A stretch of DNA of 64,000 nt from Brevibacillus massiliensis (lineage in GTDB: Bacteria; Bacillota; Bacilli; Brevibacillales; Brevibacillaceae): the NCBI RefSeq assembly GCF_000311785.1, contig NZ_HE978538.1, positions 86,223 through 150,222 of the forward strand, written 5' to 3'. The notes below the pieces were generated by a model. The model saw only the letters and a list, made by a program, of their open reading frames with translations. It did not search any database and was not told the DNA's origin. Position numbers and translations under genes: made by a program. Shown piece after piece: positions 26,687-35,464 of the stretch; positions within the stretch are counted from its first letter, which is position 1, and each line of letters begins with the position of its first letter.

Positions 26687-27574
26687 ATGAGAAACGTAAA
26701 AATCTCTGCGTGTCAGTTCGAAGTGGAACCAACCGAAGATTTCCGCGATTTCAGCAAGCAAGTCTACGAACTGATGGATCAAGTTCCTCATGACTCCGAT
26801 TACGTTGTGTTTCCTGAGTTGTTCACGGTAGGCTTGTTAACCGCTCTCGGTGACAGAGAGAAGCTGACAGCAGCCGACTTGTACCGCATAGATACGTTTT
26901 CCGATCAGTATAAAGAACTATTCGCGAGTTTGGCCCGGGATCGAAAACAAGTCATCATAGCCGGTTCCCATCTGGAGCTAAGGGGAGAGAAGTATTACAA
27001 CATCTGCTATATTTTCAAGGATGACGGCACGTATGTCGAGCATAAAAAAACACACATCTTTCCTGCGGAAGCAAATTGGCAGACTTCAGAGGGGGATGAT
27101 TTAGCTGTGTATGACATTGGGCCGGCGAAAATCGGGCTGGCTGTTTGTTACGAGTCGGAAATACCGGAAATTTCACGTGTACTGAGTTATAACGGCGCAG
27201 AGATAATCTTTTGCCCATCCTATACATTCACCGAATACGGCTTTTGGAGGGTGAGGCACTGTGCGCAAGCGCGCAGTATTGAAAATCAGGTGTATTTTGT
27301 CCATTGTCCCACAATCGGTCAACCTGGTGCCCCCCTTCCAAATGGATATGGGCGCGCTTCCATCCTCAGTCCGTGTGATACCGCTTGGAATCCAAACGGA
27401 GTCGTAGCTGAAGCGGAAACCAATAAGCGTATGGTGATTACCGGAACAGTTAATATAGACGAGTTGTATGAAAACAGAAGGACAGGTGCGGCCACGACAT
27501 TTGTGGATCGGACGAGAAGGCAGGATATATACACCAAGTATGAGCCGTACAAATCTTTTCCTCAAAGCAAATAA
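26687..27574 (+). CDS. Carbon-nitrogen hydrolase (nitrilase superfamily amidase)
   Basis: 295 aa with the Glu-Lys-Cys triad in place: E44 in FPELF, K121 in EHKKTHIF and C154 in AVCYESEIPE. The second Glu region of the fold is also present. Such enzymes hydrolyse amides or N-carbamoyl groups, releasing ammonia. AAAGGAGG lies 8 nt before ATG 26687. With the upstream imidase-like gene it could cleave the half-amide produced by ring opening to a dicarboxylate and ammonia. Alternatives are an omega-amidase or an N-carbamoyl amino acid amidase. Confidence 0.85.
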   Translation: MRNVKISACQFEVEPTEDFRDFSKQVYELMDQVPHDSDYVVFPELFTVGLLTALGDREKLTAADLYRIDTFSDQYKELFASLARDRKQVIIAGSHLELRGEKYYNICYIFKDDGTYVEHKKTHIFPAEANWQTSEGDDLAVYDIGPAKIGLAVCYESEIPEISRVLSYNGAEIIFCPSYTFTEYGFWRVRHCAQARSIENQVYFVHCPTIGQPGAPLPNGYGRASILSPCDTAWNPNGVVAEAETNKRMVITGTVNIDELYENRRTGAATTFVDRTRRQDIYTKYEPYKSFPQSK

Positions 27575-27611
27575 GGAAGCGTCAGAATTCCAACTGTACG
27601 AACGAAGACAG

Positions 27612-27634
27612 GGGAGCCCGCAGGTGGCTCCCTA
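27612..27634 (+). terminator. Weak terminator after the amidase
   Basis: GGGAGCC/GGCTCCC stem with a 7-nt loop; the following sequence ACTTTCTT is only moderately T-rich. The rest of the 370-bp gap to the sensor kinase shows no other feature. Confidence 0.5.
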
Positions 27635-27943
27635 CTTTCTTGTCAGTAGACACGCAAAAGGAAGATCGATAAAATTAAAAAAATGAATATACGAGCATTT
27701 TGCAGAAATCTAAGCCCTTGATCCACAAGGTTTTGCAAGCAGAAAAAAGGGAGTTCATTTCTTCATGTTGGACGCAGGGTATGACCAGTGAAGAATTAGG
27801 AAGCTGCCAGGAATGTGAATGCTCAAGCGATTATTCCCATGAATCTTCGCAATGAGAAGGAACCGCCTGCCGGCATGACGCCAAATGGAACGCATGCTGA
27901 GAATCGTTTCCTAATAAATCCTGTATTGGAACGGGGGCTCATC

Positions 27944-29398
27944 GTGTTTTTACGTATAAAATACAAGTACATCATTTTCTATTCGATCATGACTATTTTG
28001 CCGATCATCATGATTGATCTTCTTGTTTATCAGATCCTGCATACCAAAATGTACCGCAACTACGTGGATATTCAAATGCAATTTGCCATTCAAGTAAGCG
28101 ATACGTTGGATATGATTGAACGAGATGTCCACTCAGCAACAGACGAGGCTGCAGAGCCTAAAAGAAGACAAATGATCGACTCCCTGCTTCGCAACGCAAG
28201 TTTAAGCATGGCCAGCAAGCTCTTTGTCATTGACTCAGCAGAAAATGTACGGTATCAGACAGATTTGGACGTGATGACTCCCGAGCTACAGAAACGCATT
28301 TACTCCGAGATCATAGCCAAAAGCGGAAGTTTCCTTATAAAGAACCAGGAACAAGACACACTCGTTACCTACTATTTGCAACCCGGCACCAATTGGTATT
28401 TGGTCGCACTCACGCCGACAAAAGTCATCTATGAAAAATATGACTTTTTTAAGGAATTGATTGTATGGCTCATTGCAGTAAGTGTGGCTTTGAGTCTGTT
28501 TTCCATCAGCTTGATTTCTTCGCACGTAACGGCCCCAATCGGCAGGTTTCGCAAGGAAATGGAGAAGCTGAAGCAAGGTGATCTTAACACGCTTTACGAA
28601 TACGACATGGTGGTGAAAGACGAAATCTGGGACATCAGTCTCAGTTTTAATGAAATTGTCTCCAAGTTACGAGAGCGTATGAAACTGGAGTACCAGCTAA
28701 AGGTTAGTTCGGATGAGGCTAAATTATTGGCTCTGCAATCCCAAATCAATCCACATTTTCTATACAATACACTGGAGACGATAAACTCTATTGCGATTAT
28801 CGAGAATGTCCCCCTCATTGCCCAGTTATCTCGCTCGCTATCAAAAATGTTCCGTTACAATAGCCTGCAAGAAAGAGAGAACGTGTTGATCAAAGATGAA
28901 TTGGAACATATCGAACATTATTTGCATGTGCAAATGATCCGCTTCGACGGATTGATTGAAAAGGAAATGGAGATTGATCCACAGATCCTGGAATGCAAAA
29001 CAATCAAGTTCATTTTACAGCCAATCGTAGAGAATTGCTTCGTACATGCATTCAATGACAGCTCCGATGGCGGGAAAATCTGGATCATCGGCCGTAGAGA
29101 AGGCGATAGGGTCGTGATTCAGGTCATTGATAATGGTCAAAGCATGGCGGAACAAAAAGTTAACATGTTAAATGCGGCCATGGCCAGCACGTGTCCTACG
29201 GAAGGACAGGGAGAACCGAATAAGCGTGTTGGAATTGGCATCTATAACGTAAATCAGCGAATCAAAATTGCCTTTGGTGAAGAGTACGGGCTTCATTTTA
29301 GAAGCAACCGGCCACACGGTTTGATTGTTGAAGTGACGCTTCCCTATCATAAGGAAAGGAGTGATTGGCATGTACAAAATGATGATCGTCGAAGATGA
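27944..29398 (+). CDS. YesM-type sensor histidine kinase
   Basis: About 484 aa. Two transmembrane helices (near residues 9-30 and about 180-200) flank a 150-residue extracellular sensor. Then a HAMP linker (ITA-like SSHVTAPIGRFRKEMEKL), the His_kinase domain (QINPHFLYNTLETINSIA) and an HATPase (LQPIVENCFVHAF; GIGIYNVNQRIK). This is the class that pairs with AraC-type regulators. GTG 27944 was chosen because GGGGG lies 6 nt upstream and the hydrophobic segment follows; the frame remains open back to GTG 27815. It overlaps the regulator gene by 29 nt. It probably senses an external substrate linked to the flanking hydrolase and permease genes. Confidence 0.88.
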   Translation: MFLRIKYKYIIFYSIMTILPIIMIDLLVYQILHTKMYRNYVDIQMQFAIQVSDTLDMIERDVHSATDEAAEPKRRQMIDSLLRNASLSMASKLFVIDSAENVRYQTDLDVMTPELQKRIYSEIIAKSGSFLIKNQEQDTLVTYYLQPGTNWYLVALTPTKVIYEKYDFFKELIVWLIAVSVALSLFSISLISSHVTAPIGRFRKEMEKLKQGDLNTLYEYDMVVKDEIWDISLSFNEIVSKLRERMKLEYQLKVSSDEAKLLALQSQINPHFLYNTLETINSIAIIENVPLIAQLSRSLSKMFRYNSLQERENVLIKDELEHIEHYLHVQMIRFDGLIEKEMEIDPQILECKTIKFILQPIVENCFVHAFNDSSDGGKIWIIGRREGDRVVIQVIDNGQSMAEQKVNMLNAAMASTCPTEGQGEPNKRVGIGIYNVNQRIKIAFGEEYGLHFRSNRPHGLIVEVTLPYHKERSDWHVQNDDRRR

Positions 29399-30785
29399 AC
29401 CGTGGATTAGAAGGGGATTAGAGAAAGCAATCCCGTGGGAGGAGCTCTGTATCCAATACGTGGGTCATGCAAGAAACGGGGTTGAGGCTCTCCAAGTATT
29501 TGAGACATATAAGCCCGACTTGGTTTTGACTGACATCAAGATGCCCAAAATGGACGGATTGGCGATGATCGAAAAAATCATCGAGCTTTCAGATCATACT
29601 CCCAAGTTTATCATCATCTCCGGTTACAATGATTTTGAGTATGCAAAAAGAGCGATCAAGTATGGTGTCGTTGATTATATTTTGAAACCGATTGATCCAA
29701 ATGAACTCAAAGCGTCAATTATTCACATTATATCCAAAATTCGGGACGAAAAGCGAGAAAAGCGCAAGCATACTGCTTTGAAACTCAGGAGTTACATCTT
29801 CGAGCAAATTACCCATGGCGAACATGAAACAGAAGAGGAATTCATATTTCCGTTTGACTATTTTGGTATGCTGTTTTCTTTTTATCCGCTGCCGGACGAT
29901 ATTGTAAGGGAAGAAGAGCATATCTATCTGGTGCAGCTTGATGCTCAATACCTTTATATGATCGGCGGTGAGTCTTTAGAGCATGTGCAGGGAATTCTGG
30001 AAAGCTGCCAAGAATCGTTGCCAGCCGAGCATCAAGGCATCAGTCAAGTCTGTCATCGAAATTCGCGTTCCGTTTATGAAGCATTCAGGGAAGCTATCTT
30101 ATCCTATCAACAGAGCAGTCATCGCGAGAGTACGGGGATTGCCAAAACATCAATATCTGTGAAGGAGGAGGCCGAGTTCATCCACATGATTCAAACTGGC
30201 GATCAGCAAATGGTCGTACATTACATGAACCAGTTGCTGATTCCGTACAGTACTTTTCAACAGCAGTGGTCTTTCTATTTTCAACTCATCATTCTGATCG
30301 GCAAATATTTTCACATACCCTCAAGCTTGCTTAAAAGTGACAGTTGGTTTTCGGATTTTAAAGCTTTACGAAGCCTGGACGAACTGATCTTGTGGAAGAA
30401 CCAGGTGTTCCTCCCGATCCTGAATTACATTGTGATGCAATTTCACACGACAAAGCTGGATTATAGCCAGCTCGCCAAAGCGTTTCTTGAAGAACATTAT
30501 CGGGACTCTTCGCTTTCCCTTGATCAGGTGGCAGACCATTTGGGTATTTCACCTGCTTATTTAAGTTTATCCTTTAAAAAATCGGTTGGCATTAACTTCA
30601 CAAACTACGTCACAAAAATACGGATTGAAGCAGCCAAGCAAATGCTCTTGCAAACACAGAGCAATTTGCAAGAGATCAGCAGGGAAGTGGGATTTAATGA
30701 CGTAAAATATTTTATGAAGGTCTTTAAAAAGGAAACCTTGCTCACTCCAAATCGTTTCCGAGAGCTTGGGCGAATGAATGTGTAA
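29370..30785 (+). CDS. YesN-type response regulator with AraC domain
   Basis: 471 aa. The receiver has MIVEDEPWIRRG, the phospho-Asp in DLVLTDIKMPKMDG, and Lys in YILKPIDPNE. The middle region is unconserved. The C-terminal two helix-turn-helix AraC domain (LDQVADHLGISPAYLSLSFK; LQEISREVGFNDVKYFMKVF) includes the typical last motif. ATG 29370 is preferred (AAAGGAG 10 nt upstream) over GTG 29361. It likely activates the MFS gene 38 bp downstream and the hydrolase genes upstream. Confidence 0.9.
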   Translation: MYKMMIVEDEPWIRRGLEKAIPWEELCIQYVGHARNGVEALQVFETYKPDLVLTDIKMPKMDGLAMIEKIIELSDHTPKFIIISGYNDFEYAKRAIKYGVVDYILKPIDPNELKASIIHIISKIRDEKREKRKHTALKLRSYIFEQITHGEHETEEEFIFPFDYFGMLFSFYPLPDDIVREEEHIYLVQLDAQYLYMIGGESLEHVQGILESCQESLPAEHQGISQVCHRNSRSVYEAFREAILSYQQSSHRESTGIAKTSISVKEEAEFIHMIQTGDQQMVVHYMNQLLIPYSTFQQQWSFYFQLIILIGKYFHIPSSLLKSDSWFSDFKALRSLDELILWKNQVFLPILNYIVMQFHTTKLDYSQLAKAFLEEHYRDSSLSLDQVADHLGISPAYLSLSFKKSVGINFTNYVTKIRIEAAKQMLLQTQSNLQEISREVGFNDVKYFMKVFKKETLLTPNRFRELGRMNV

Positions 30786-30823
30786 TACGGGCGACGCAGC
30801 ATGTCATCAGGGGAGGGGTTATC

Positions 30824-32128
30824 ATGGTTCAAAAAAATGGCTTAAACAGATACCATTTTTTTTTGACAGCGATTGCATTTTTGGGATGGACCATATCAGC
30901 TGTGGATGCCTCCTTGTTTTTTTTCGTTGCCCCGCACTTAATGGAAGAATTCAATTTTTCCCTTGAGGAGTTTGGTATTATTGTTGCCTTTGGCTTCTTA
31001 ATTTCGATTGTATTCAACCTGTTTGTTGGTCCGCTGATGGACTATTTCGGCAGAAAACTGATCTTTCAGTGGATTCTTTTTGTTATGACAATCGGTACGT
31101 TTTTGAGCGGTTTAGCCTGGAATTTTTCTTCACTGGTTATTTTTCGATTGCTGGCCACGGGCAGTGCTTTTGCCGAGTATGCGGTAGGTGCCACCATCCT
31201 CATCGAATCCGTACCGCCCAAACATCGCGGGTGGATCGTTGGCATTATGGCAGCAGGCTGGCCTGCAGGAACGGCGATTTCTACGCTGATTTCCCTGTAT
31301 GTTATACCGGCCTGGGGATGGAGGAGTGCTTTTTTGATCGCAGCCATTCCAGCGTTTATTATCATTTTGATTCGGCTGTATGTGAAAGAACCTGTCAGGT
31401 ACCAGGATTTATACAAATTTCGAAACGAAATGAAACATCGCATTGCGCAGGGTTATCGAACGGCCTCCGAGGTTTCTACCAAATTCAAGATGAATAAGGA
31501 AGAAGCTGTAAAATTTACCTACTTACAAGTAACAAGGGGAGAAATATTGAAAAATATTGTTTTTATCTCGATCTATATCAGTTTAGTTGTCGTCTCTTAT
31601 GGACTGCTAAACTGGTTTGCCCCCTATTGGATGAATCATGCTTTTCAGCTTGACCTCGTTGAAGCTACGAGAACGGTTGGTTACGGCAGTCTGGTAGGCA
31701 TTTTTGGCTTCATCACATGCGGTTGGTTAAGTGGCAAAATTGGCATACGCGGTGCAAACACTGTCTTTATCTGCATTGGCTTGCTGATCATGTTGTGGAT
31801 GACCCGCTTTGCTGATACGTACGCCAGTTTTTTACCTGCCTACATGCTCTGGAATTATTTCGGAGCAGGCATCTGGGGAACCATGCCGCGGATGTTTACA
31901 GAAGCGTTCCCCACAAGGGCGCGCGGAACCGCATCCTCCATCAGTTCTGCTGCGTGCTGGTTTAGCTGGGCTGTGATCAGTTATTTATCGCCGTATATCA
32001 GCAGTGTAAACGGGTATCAAACGGCTATATTTATGGCTGGAGCTGTGTTGTTTCCGCTGGCACTCCTGCCATTATGGATCATGCGGAGGATTCCGACCGC
32101 CAATGAATTGGAAGACTATATCTCCTAG
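30824..32128 (+). CDS. MFS transporter (acid/aromatic acid symporter-like)
   Basis: 434-aa, 12-helix major facilitator. Motif A-like loops are seen (GPLMDYFGRK between helices 2 and 3; GWLSGKIGIRG in the second half), with AFPTRARGTASS near helix 11, as in the AAHS/sugar-acid symporter groups. The central loop is long and charged (about residues 200-240). It follows the two-component genes without a terminator. It would import the compound degraded by the upstream hydrolases or a related carboxylate; the substrate is not derivable from sequence. Confidence 0.85.
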   Translation: MVQKNGLNRYHFFLTAIAFLGWTISAVDASLFFFVAPHLMEEFNFSLEEFGIIVAFGFLISIVFNLFVGPLMDYFGRKLIFQWILFVMTIGTFLSGLAWNFSSLVIFRLLATGSAFAEYAVGATILIESVPPKHRGWIVGIMAAGWPAGTAISTLISLYVIPAWGWRSAFLIAAIPAFIIILIRLYVKEPVRYQDLYKFRNEMKHRIAQGYRTASEVSTKFKMNKEEAVKFTYLQVTRGEILKNIVFISIYISLVVVSYGLLNWFAPYWMNHAFQLDLVEATRTVGYGSLVGIFGFITCGWLSGKIGIRGANTVFICIGLLIMLWMTRFADTYASFLPAYMLWNYFGAGIWGTMPRMFTEAFPTRARGTASSISSAACWFSWAVISYLSPYISSVNGYQTAIFMAGAVLFPLALLPLWIMRRIPTANELEDYIS

Positions 32129-32217
32129 TGAGATCCCTTTTGGACTCCGGGTATCGTGAGAATCGTTCAACCCTTTTTACCCGCCAGACGCCGAGAACGT
32201 TTGGGCCAAATCAAAAC

Positions 32218-32258
32218 GCCGCAAGTGACGGGAAGTTCCCGCTGCACTTGCGGCCTTC
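32218..32258. terminator. Bidirectional terminator
   Basis: GCCGCAAGTG (32218-32227) pairs with CACTTGCGGC (32244-32253), with an inner GGGAA/TTCCC stem, then CTTCTTTT. It lies between the convergent MFS and IclR genes. Confidence 0.8.
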
Positions 32259-32270
32259 TTTTATCGTTCT

Positions 32271-33023
32271 TTACCCATGGTATCCCAGCTCGTAAGACAT
32301 GGAGCGGACCGTCGCGAGCAAGCTTTCCAAAATGCTTGCCTGCTGCGGCAGCATACGGTCAGACGGGCCAATGACGCTGATCGAAGCAATGGCTTGCTGG
32401 GAGTCAAAGATCGGGGCCGCTATGCCGGTCACCCCTGTGTTGCGGCGGTTGGAGCTGATTTCATAGCCGCGTTTCCTGATCTCCTGCAGGTTGGCCTTGA
32501 TTTCTTCCACAGATGTAAATGAGTAGGCCGTGTACGACTTTATCTCGTCTGACAGCACCTTTTCCTGGTATTCCTGTGGTTGAAAAGCCAGCAAAGCGCG
32601 GGATGCGGTGGTGGAGTAGGGAGGAAACCGGCGGTGCATATCTACGTTAAAGCGGATCGGGTGCGGCGAATCGACCCGGGAAACGTAGATGGCATCCGTC
32701 TTGTCCAGGACGCACAACACAGCCAGCTCCTTGGTTTGGGCGGCCAGCGCCTTCAGGTAAGGAGTGGAAAACTCGACGATGTCGTGATTTTTCAACACTT
32801 TATTGCCCAGCTCCAACAGCGTATAACCCAGCGTGTACTGCCTCGTTGAGTCGTTTTGGCGGATAAATCCCTCAGATTCCAGCGTCGCCAGCATCTTGTG
32901 CACCGCTCCCTTCGATAGCTCGAGCCGTTTGCTCAGTTCGGTCACACCCAATTCCTTTGGCGAATCGAGAAAGACTTTTAACAGTTTGCAGGCGTTGCGT
33001 ACGGATGATAAAGCGTTGCTCAT
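32271..33023 (-). CDS. IclR-family transcriptional regulator
   Basis: 250 aa. The N-terminal winged helix (VTELSKRLELSKGAVHKMLA) is followed by the IclR effector domain (LCVLDKTDAIYVSRVDS; GYEISSNRRNTGVTGIAAPI; ISVIGPSDRML). The start at 33023 (MSNALSS) was chosen because AAAGGGG precedes it and the family begins there, not at the longer in-frame start 33119. It is divergent from the ABC/peptidase operon, with a long palindrome in between, so it probably regulates that operon and itself. Confidence 0.9.
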   Translation of the reverse strand: MSNALSSVRNACKLLKVFLDSPKELGVTELSKRLELSKGAVHKMLATLESEGFIRQNDSTRQYTLGYTLLELGNKVLKNHDIVEFSTPYLKALAAQTKELAVLCVLDKTDAIYVSRVDSPHPIRFNVDMHRRFPPYSTTASRALLAFQPQEYQEKVLSDEIKSYTAYSFTSVEEIKANLQEIRKRGYEISSNRRNTGVTGIAAPIFDSQQAIASISVIGPSDRMLPQQASILESLLATVRSMSYELGYHG

Positions 33024-33137
33024 ATATTGAAAACCCCTTTGTAAAGTACTGAAAGGACGGTGTGGAGTAACCTCACTCATATGGAAGCAAATATTAGGGT
33101 GAAATGCAAACAATTCCACTTCTCCCTCTTGGTTGAA

Positions 33138-33166
33138 TTGTCTGTACAGTTATGCTAGTATATCAT
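33138..33166 (+). promoter_or_regulatory. Promoter of the ABC/M20 operon
   Basis: TTGTCT, 17-nt spacer, TATCAT, with a TATGCTAGTA spacer end. It ends 74 bp before the binding-protein start. Confidence 0.5.
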
Positions 33167-33170
33167 TATC

Positions 33171-33207
33171 GTTTTCGAATAGCAAACATTGTTCTCTATT
33201 CGTGAAC
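33171..33207. promoter_or_regulatory. 37-bp palindrome, candidate IclR operator
   Basis: GTTTTCGAATAGCAAAC and GTTCTCTATTCGTGAAC are inverted copies (13 of 17 positions, including a perfect CGAATAG core) separated by 3 bp. The position just after the -10 box fits repression. Confidence 0.6.
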
Positions 33208-33239
33208 AAAAGCCAATCATGAACGGGGGAGAAATTTAG

Positions 33240-34358
33240 ATGAAACGAAAGGCATTATCCATTTTCTCAGTGATGGCATTAGCTGGTTCGCTGCTGGCAG
33301 GTTGCGGATCGAACGCGGCAGCACCCGCACCGTCTGCACCGAGCAATCAAGAGGCGAATTCTGCAGGGGGGAACGCTCAACTGGAAGATCAGTTGGTGAT
33401 TGCCGGAAACGGGGCAACGGTTGAGCAGTTGATGAAGGATGAAATCTTCAAGAAATTTAATGAAAAATACCCCAATGTCAAATTGACTTACGTATCCGGG
33501 GTCTCCACTGAAATCGTTGCCAAAGTAAAGGCGCAAAAAAATGCTCCGCAGATCGACCTGACCGTCATTGAAGGCGGCGAGCAGGACAAAGGCCGCGAGG
33601 AAGGGCTGTGGGAGGCCATTACGGACAAGGAAGTGCCTAATCTTGCCAAAGTTCCCGAGGACCTGAAAGTGCGTGACAACAGCGGTGTGGTTGTAAACTT
33701 TACGCCAATGGGAATCTCCTACAACTCCGAATTGGTAAAAGAGAAAAACCTTCCGGTGCCGACTTCCTGGAATGACCTTGCCCGTCCAGAGGTGAAAGGG
33801 AACATCACCATGACCGACATCGCCAGCAACTTCGGCCGCTCTGCAACCATTATGCTGGCCTATGCCAACGGCGGTTCGGAAAAAGACATGGAGCCAGGTT
33901 TTGAGAAGTTGAAAACGATAGCAGGCTACATGCCGACATTTGCCAAGAGCGCGGCACAGCTGCAGCAAAACCTGCAAAACAAGAGTGCAGCCTATACCAC
34001 CTGGACCATGGCCCGCAGCTTGACGCAAAAAGATGCAGGCCTGCCGATTGAATTCGTCTTCCCGCAAGAGGGCGGCAATATCGTGCCAAACGTCGCTACC
34101 CTGGTCAAAGGCGCGAAGCACCCGGAAGCAGCCAAAGCTTTCATCGATTTTCTGCTGACGGATGAAGTGCAAACGATGTACGCCACCAAGCTCTACTACA
34201 ATCCTGCTGTTCCCGTGAAATTGCCGGATGATGTAGCCAAGCAGCTTGAATTTGACAGAAGCAAGGTCGTCAACTTTGACTACGAAGTAATCGGCCGCAA
34301 TATGTCCCAGTGGCTTGACCGCTTTAACAAAGAGATCGCACCAAATGCAGGAAAGTAG
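33240..34358 (+). CDS. ABC transporter substrate-binding lipoprotein (PotD/AfuA-like)
   Basis: 372-aa secreted receptor. Lipobox LLAGC with Cys22, an Ala/Pro-rich tether, then a type II binding fold (IAGNGATVEQLMKDEIFKKF; FTPMGISYNSELVKEKNLPV; NITMTDIASNFG; LPIEFVFPQEGG; AKAFIDFLLTDEVQ). This is the polyamine/iron/2-aminoethylphosphonate class (SBP_bac_6/8). The ligand cannot be deduced. It leads an operon with an ATPase, two permeases and an M20 peptidase. Confidence 0.88.
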   Translation: MKRKALSIFSVMALAGSLLAGCGSNAAAPAPSAPSNQEANSAGGNAQLEDQLVIAGNGATVEQLMKDEIFKKFNEKYPNVKLTYVSGVSTEIVAKVKAQKNAPQIDLTVIEGGEQDKGREEGLWEAITDKEVPNLAKVPEDLKVRDNSGVVVNFTPMGISYNSELVKEKNLPVPTSWNDLARPEVKGNITMTDIASNFGRSATIMLAYANGGSEKDMEPGFEKLKTIAGYMPTFAKSAAQLQQNLQNKSAAYTTWTMARSLTQKDAGLPIEFVFPQEGGNIVPNVATLVKGAKHPEAAKAFIDFLLTDEVQTMYATKLYYNPAVPVKLPDDVAKQLEFDRSKVVNFDYEVIGRNMSQWLDRFNKEIAPNAGK

Positions 34359-34366
34359 GTGTCACC

Positions 34367-35461
34367 TTGGCAGCCAAGATCGATGTTGAACTCCGTAACA
34401 TCAAGAAGGTTTTTCAAAACAATGTGGTAGTTCAAAATTTCAACTTGCAAGTCGAGCAAGGAGAGTTTATCTCCTTTCTCGGCCCTTCCGGTTGTGGAAA
34501 GACGACGACGCTCAATATGATCGCCGGTTTTCTCGAACCGGATGAGGGAGATCTGTTCATCAAAGGCCAGCGGATGAACGGCGTGCCGCCCCATAAGCGG
34601 GAGCTGGGCATGGTGTTTCAGACCTACTCGCTGTTTCCGCACATGACGGTAGCCGAAAATGTGGCCTATGGATTAAAACTTCGCAAGGTAAGTAAAACGG
34701 AGATGCAGGAGCGGTCAAAACGGGTGCTGGAATTGGTCAAACTCCCCCATGTGGCAGACCGCTACCCGAAACAGCTTTCCGGCGGACAGCGGCAGCGGAT
34801 TGCCATCGCCCGGGCCCTCGTCATCGAGCCGTCCCTGCTGCTGCTGGACGAGCCGCTCAGCAACCTGGACGCCAAATTGCGGGAAGAGCTGCGCGATGAA
34901 CTGAAGCGGCTGCATCAGGAAATCGGCGTCACCACGATATTCGTAACGCATGACCAGGAAGAGGCATTGTCGCTCTCCGACCGGATTGTCGTGCTAAACC
35001 ACGGCCACGTCGAACAGATTGGCACGCCGGCGGACATCTACCATCGTCCTGCCTCCGAGTTCGTCCATACCTTCATCGGCAAGACGAACAAGCTGGAGGG
35101 ACGGGTCGTCGCGAGGCAGGATCGCCTGCTCACCGTTGAGACCCAATCCGGTTTGCGCCTGAAAGCAGTCCATCCGGAGAGGGCTGTCGCAGAGGGGGAC
35201 GCTGTAACTGTGTTTATCCGCCCGGAAAAAATCCGCCTGACCGCGGCAGATGCTCCCGCGGACGCCAATCGGGCTAAGGGGAAAGTAGAGCTGACGTCGT
35301 TTTTAGGCGCATTCACCGAGTGCGATGTCCGCATCGGCACAGAGGTGTTGTCGGTAAAAGTACAGATGCTTGACCCAGGCCTGTCGCTCTCCATTGGAAG
35401 TGATATTTGCTGCCAGTGGAGCCCGGAAGACGTCCTGATCATGCCAGGGGAGAGAGGATGA
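34367..35461 (+). CDS. ABC transporter ATP-binding protein (PotA/FbpC-like)
   Basis: 364 aa. Walker A GPSGCGKTTTLN, Q-loop MVFQTYSLFPHMT, signature LSGGQRQRIAIARAL, Walker B LLLLDEPLSNLD, H-loop THDQEEALSLSD, followed by a TOBE domain (about residues 280-360) that regulates importers of this class. The TTG start is 6 nt after TAGGTG. It pairs with the two PotB/PotC-type permeases downstream. Confidence 0.92.
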   Translation: MAAKIDVELRNIKKVFQNNVVVQNFNLQVEQGEFISFLGPSGCGKTTTLNMIAGFLEPDEGDLFIKGQRMNGVPPHKRELGMVFQTYSLFPHMTVAENVAYGLKLRKVSKTEMQERSKRVLELVKLPHVADRYPKQLSGGQRQRIAIARALVIEPSLLLLDEPLSNLDAKLREELRDELKRLHQEIGVTTIFVTHDQEEALSLSDRIVVLNHGHVEQIGTPADIYHRPASEFVHTFIGKTNKLEGRVVARQDRLLTVETQSGLRLKAVHPERAVAEGDAVTVFIRPEKIRLTAADAPADANRAKGKVELTSFLGAFTECDVRIGTEVLSVKVQMLDPGLSLSIGSDICCQWSPEDVLIMPGERG

Positions 35462-35464
35462 GCC

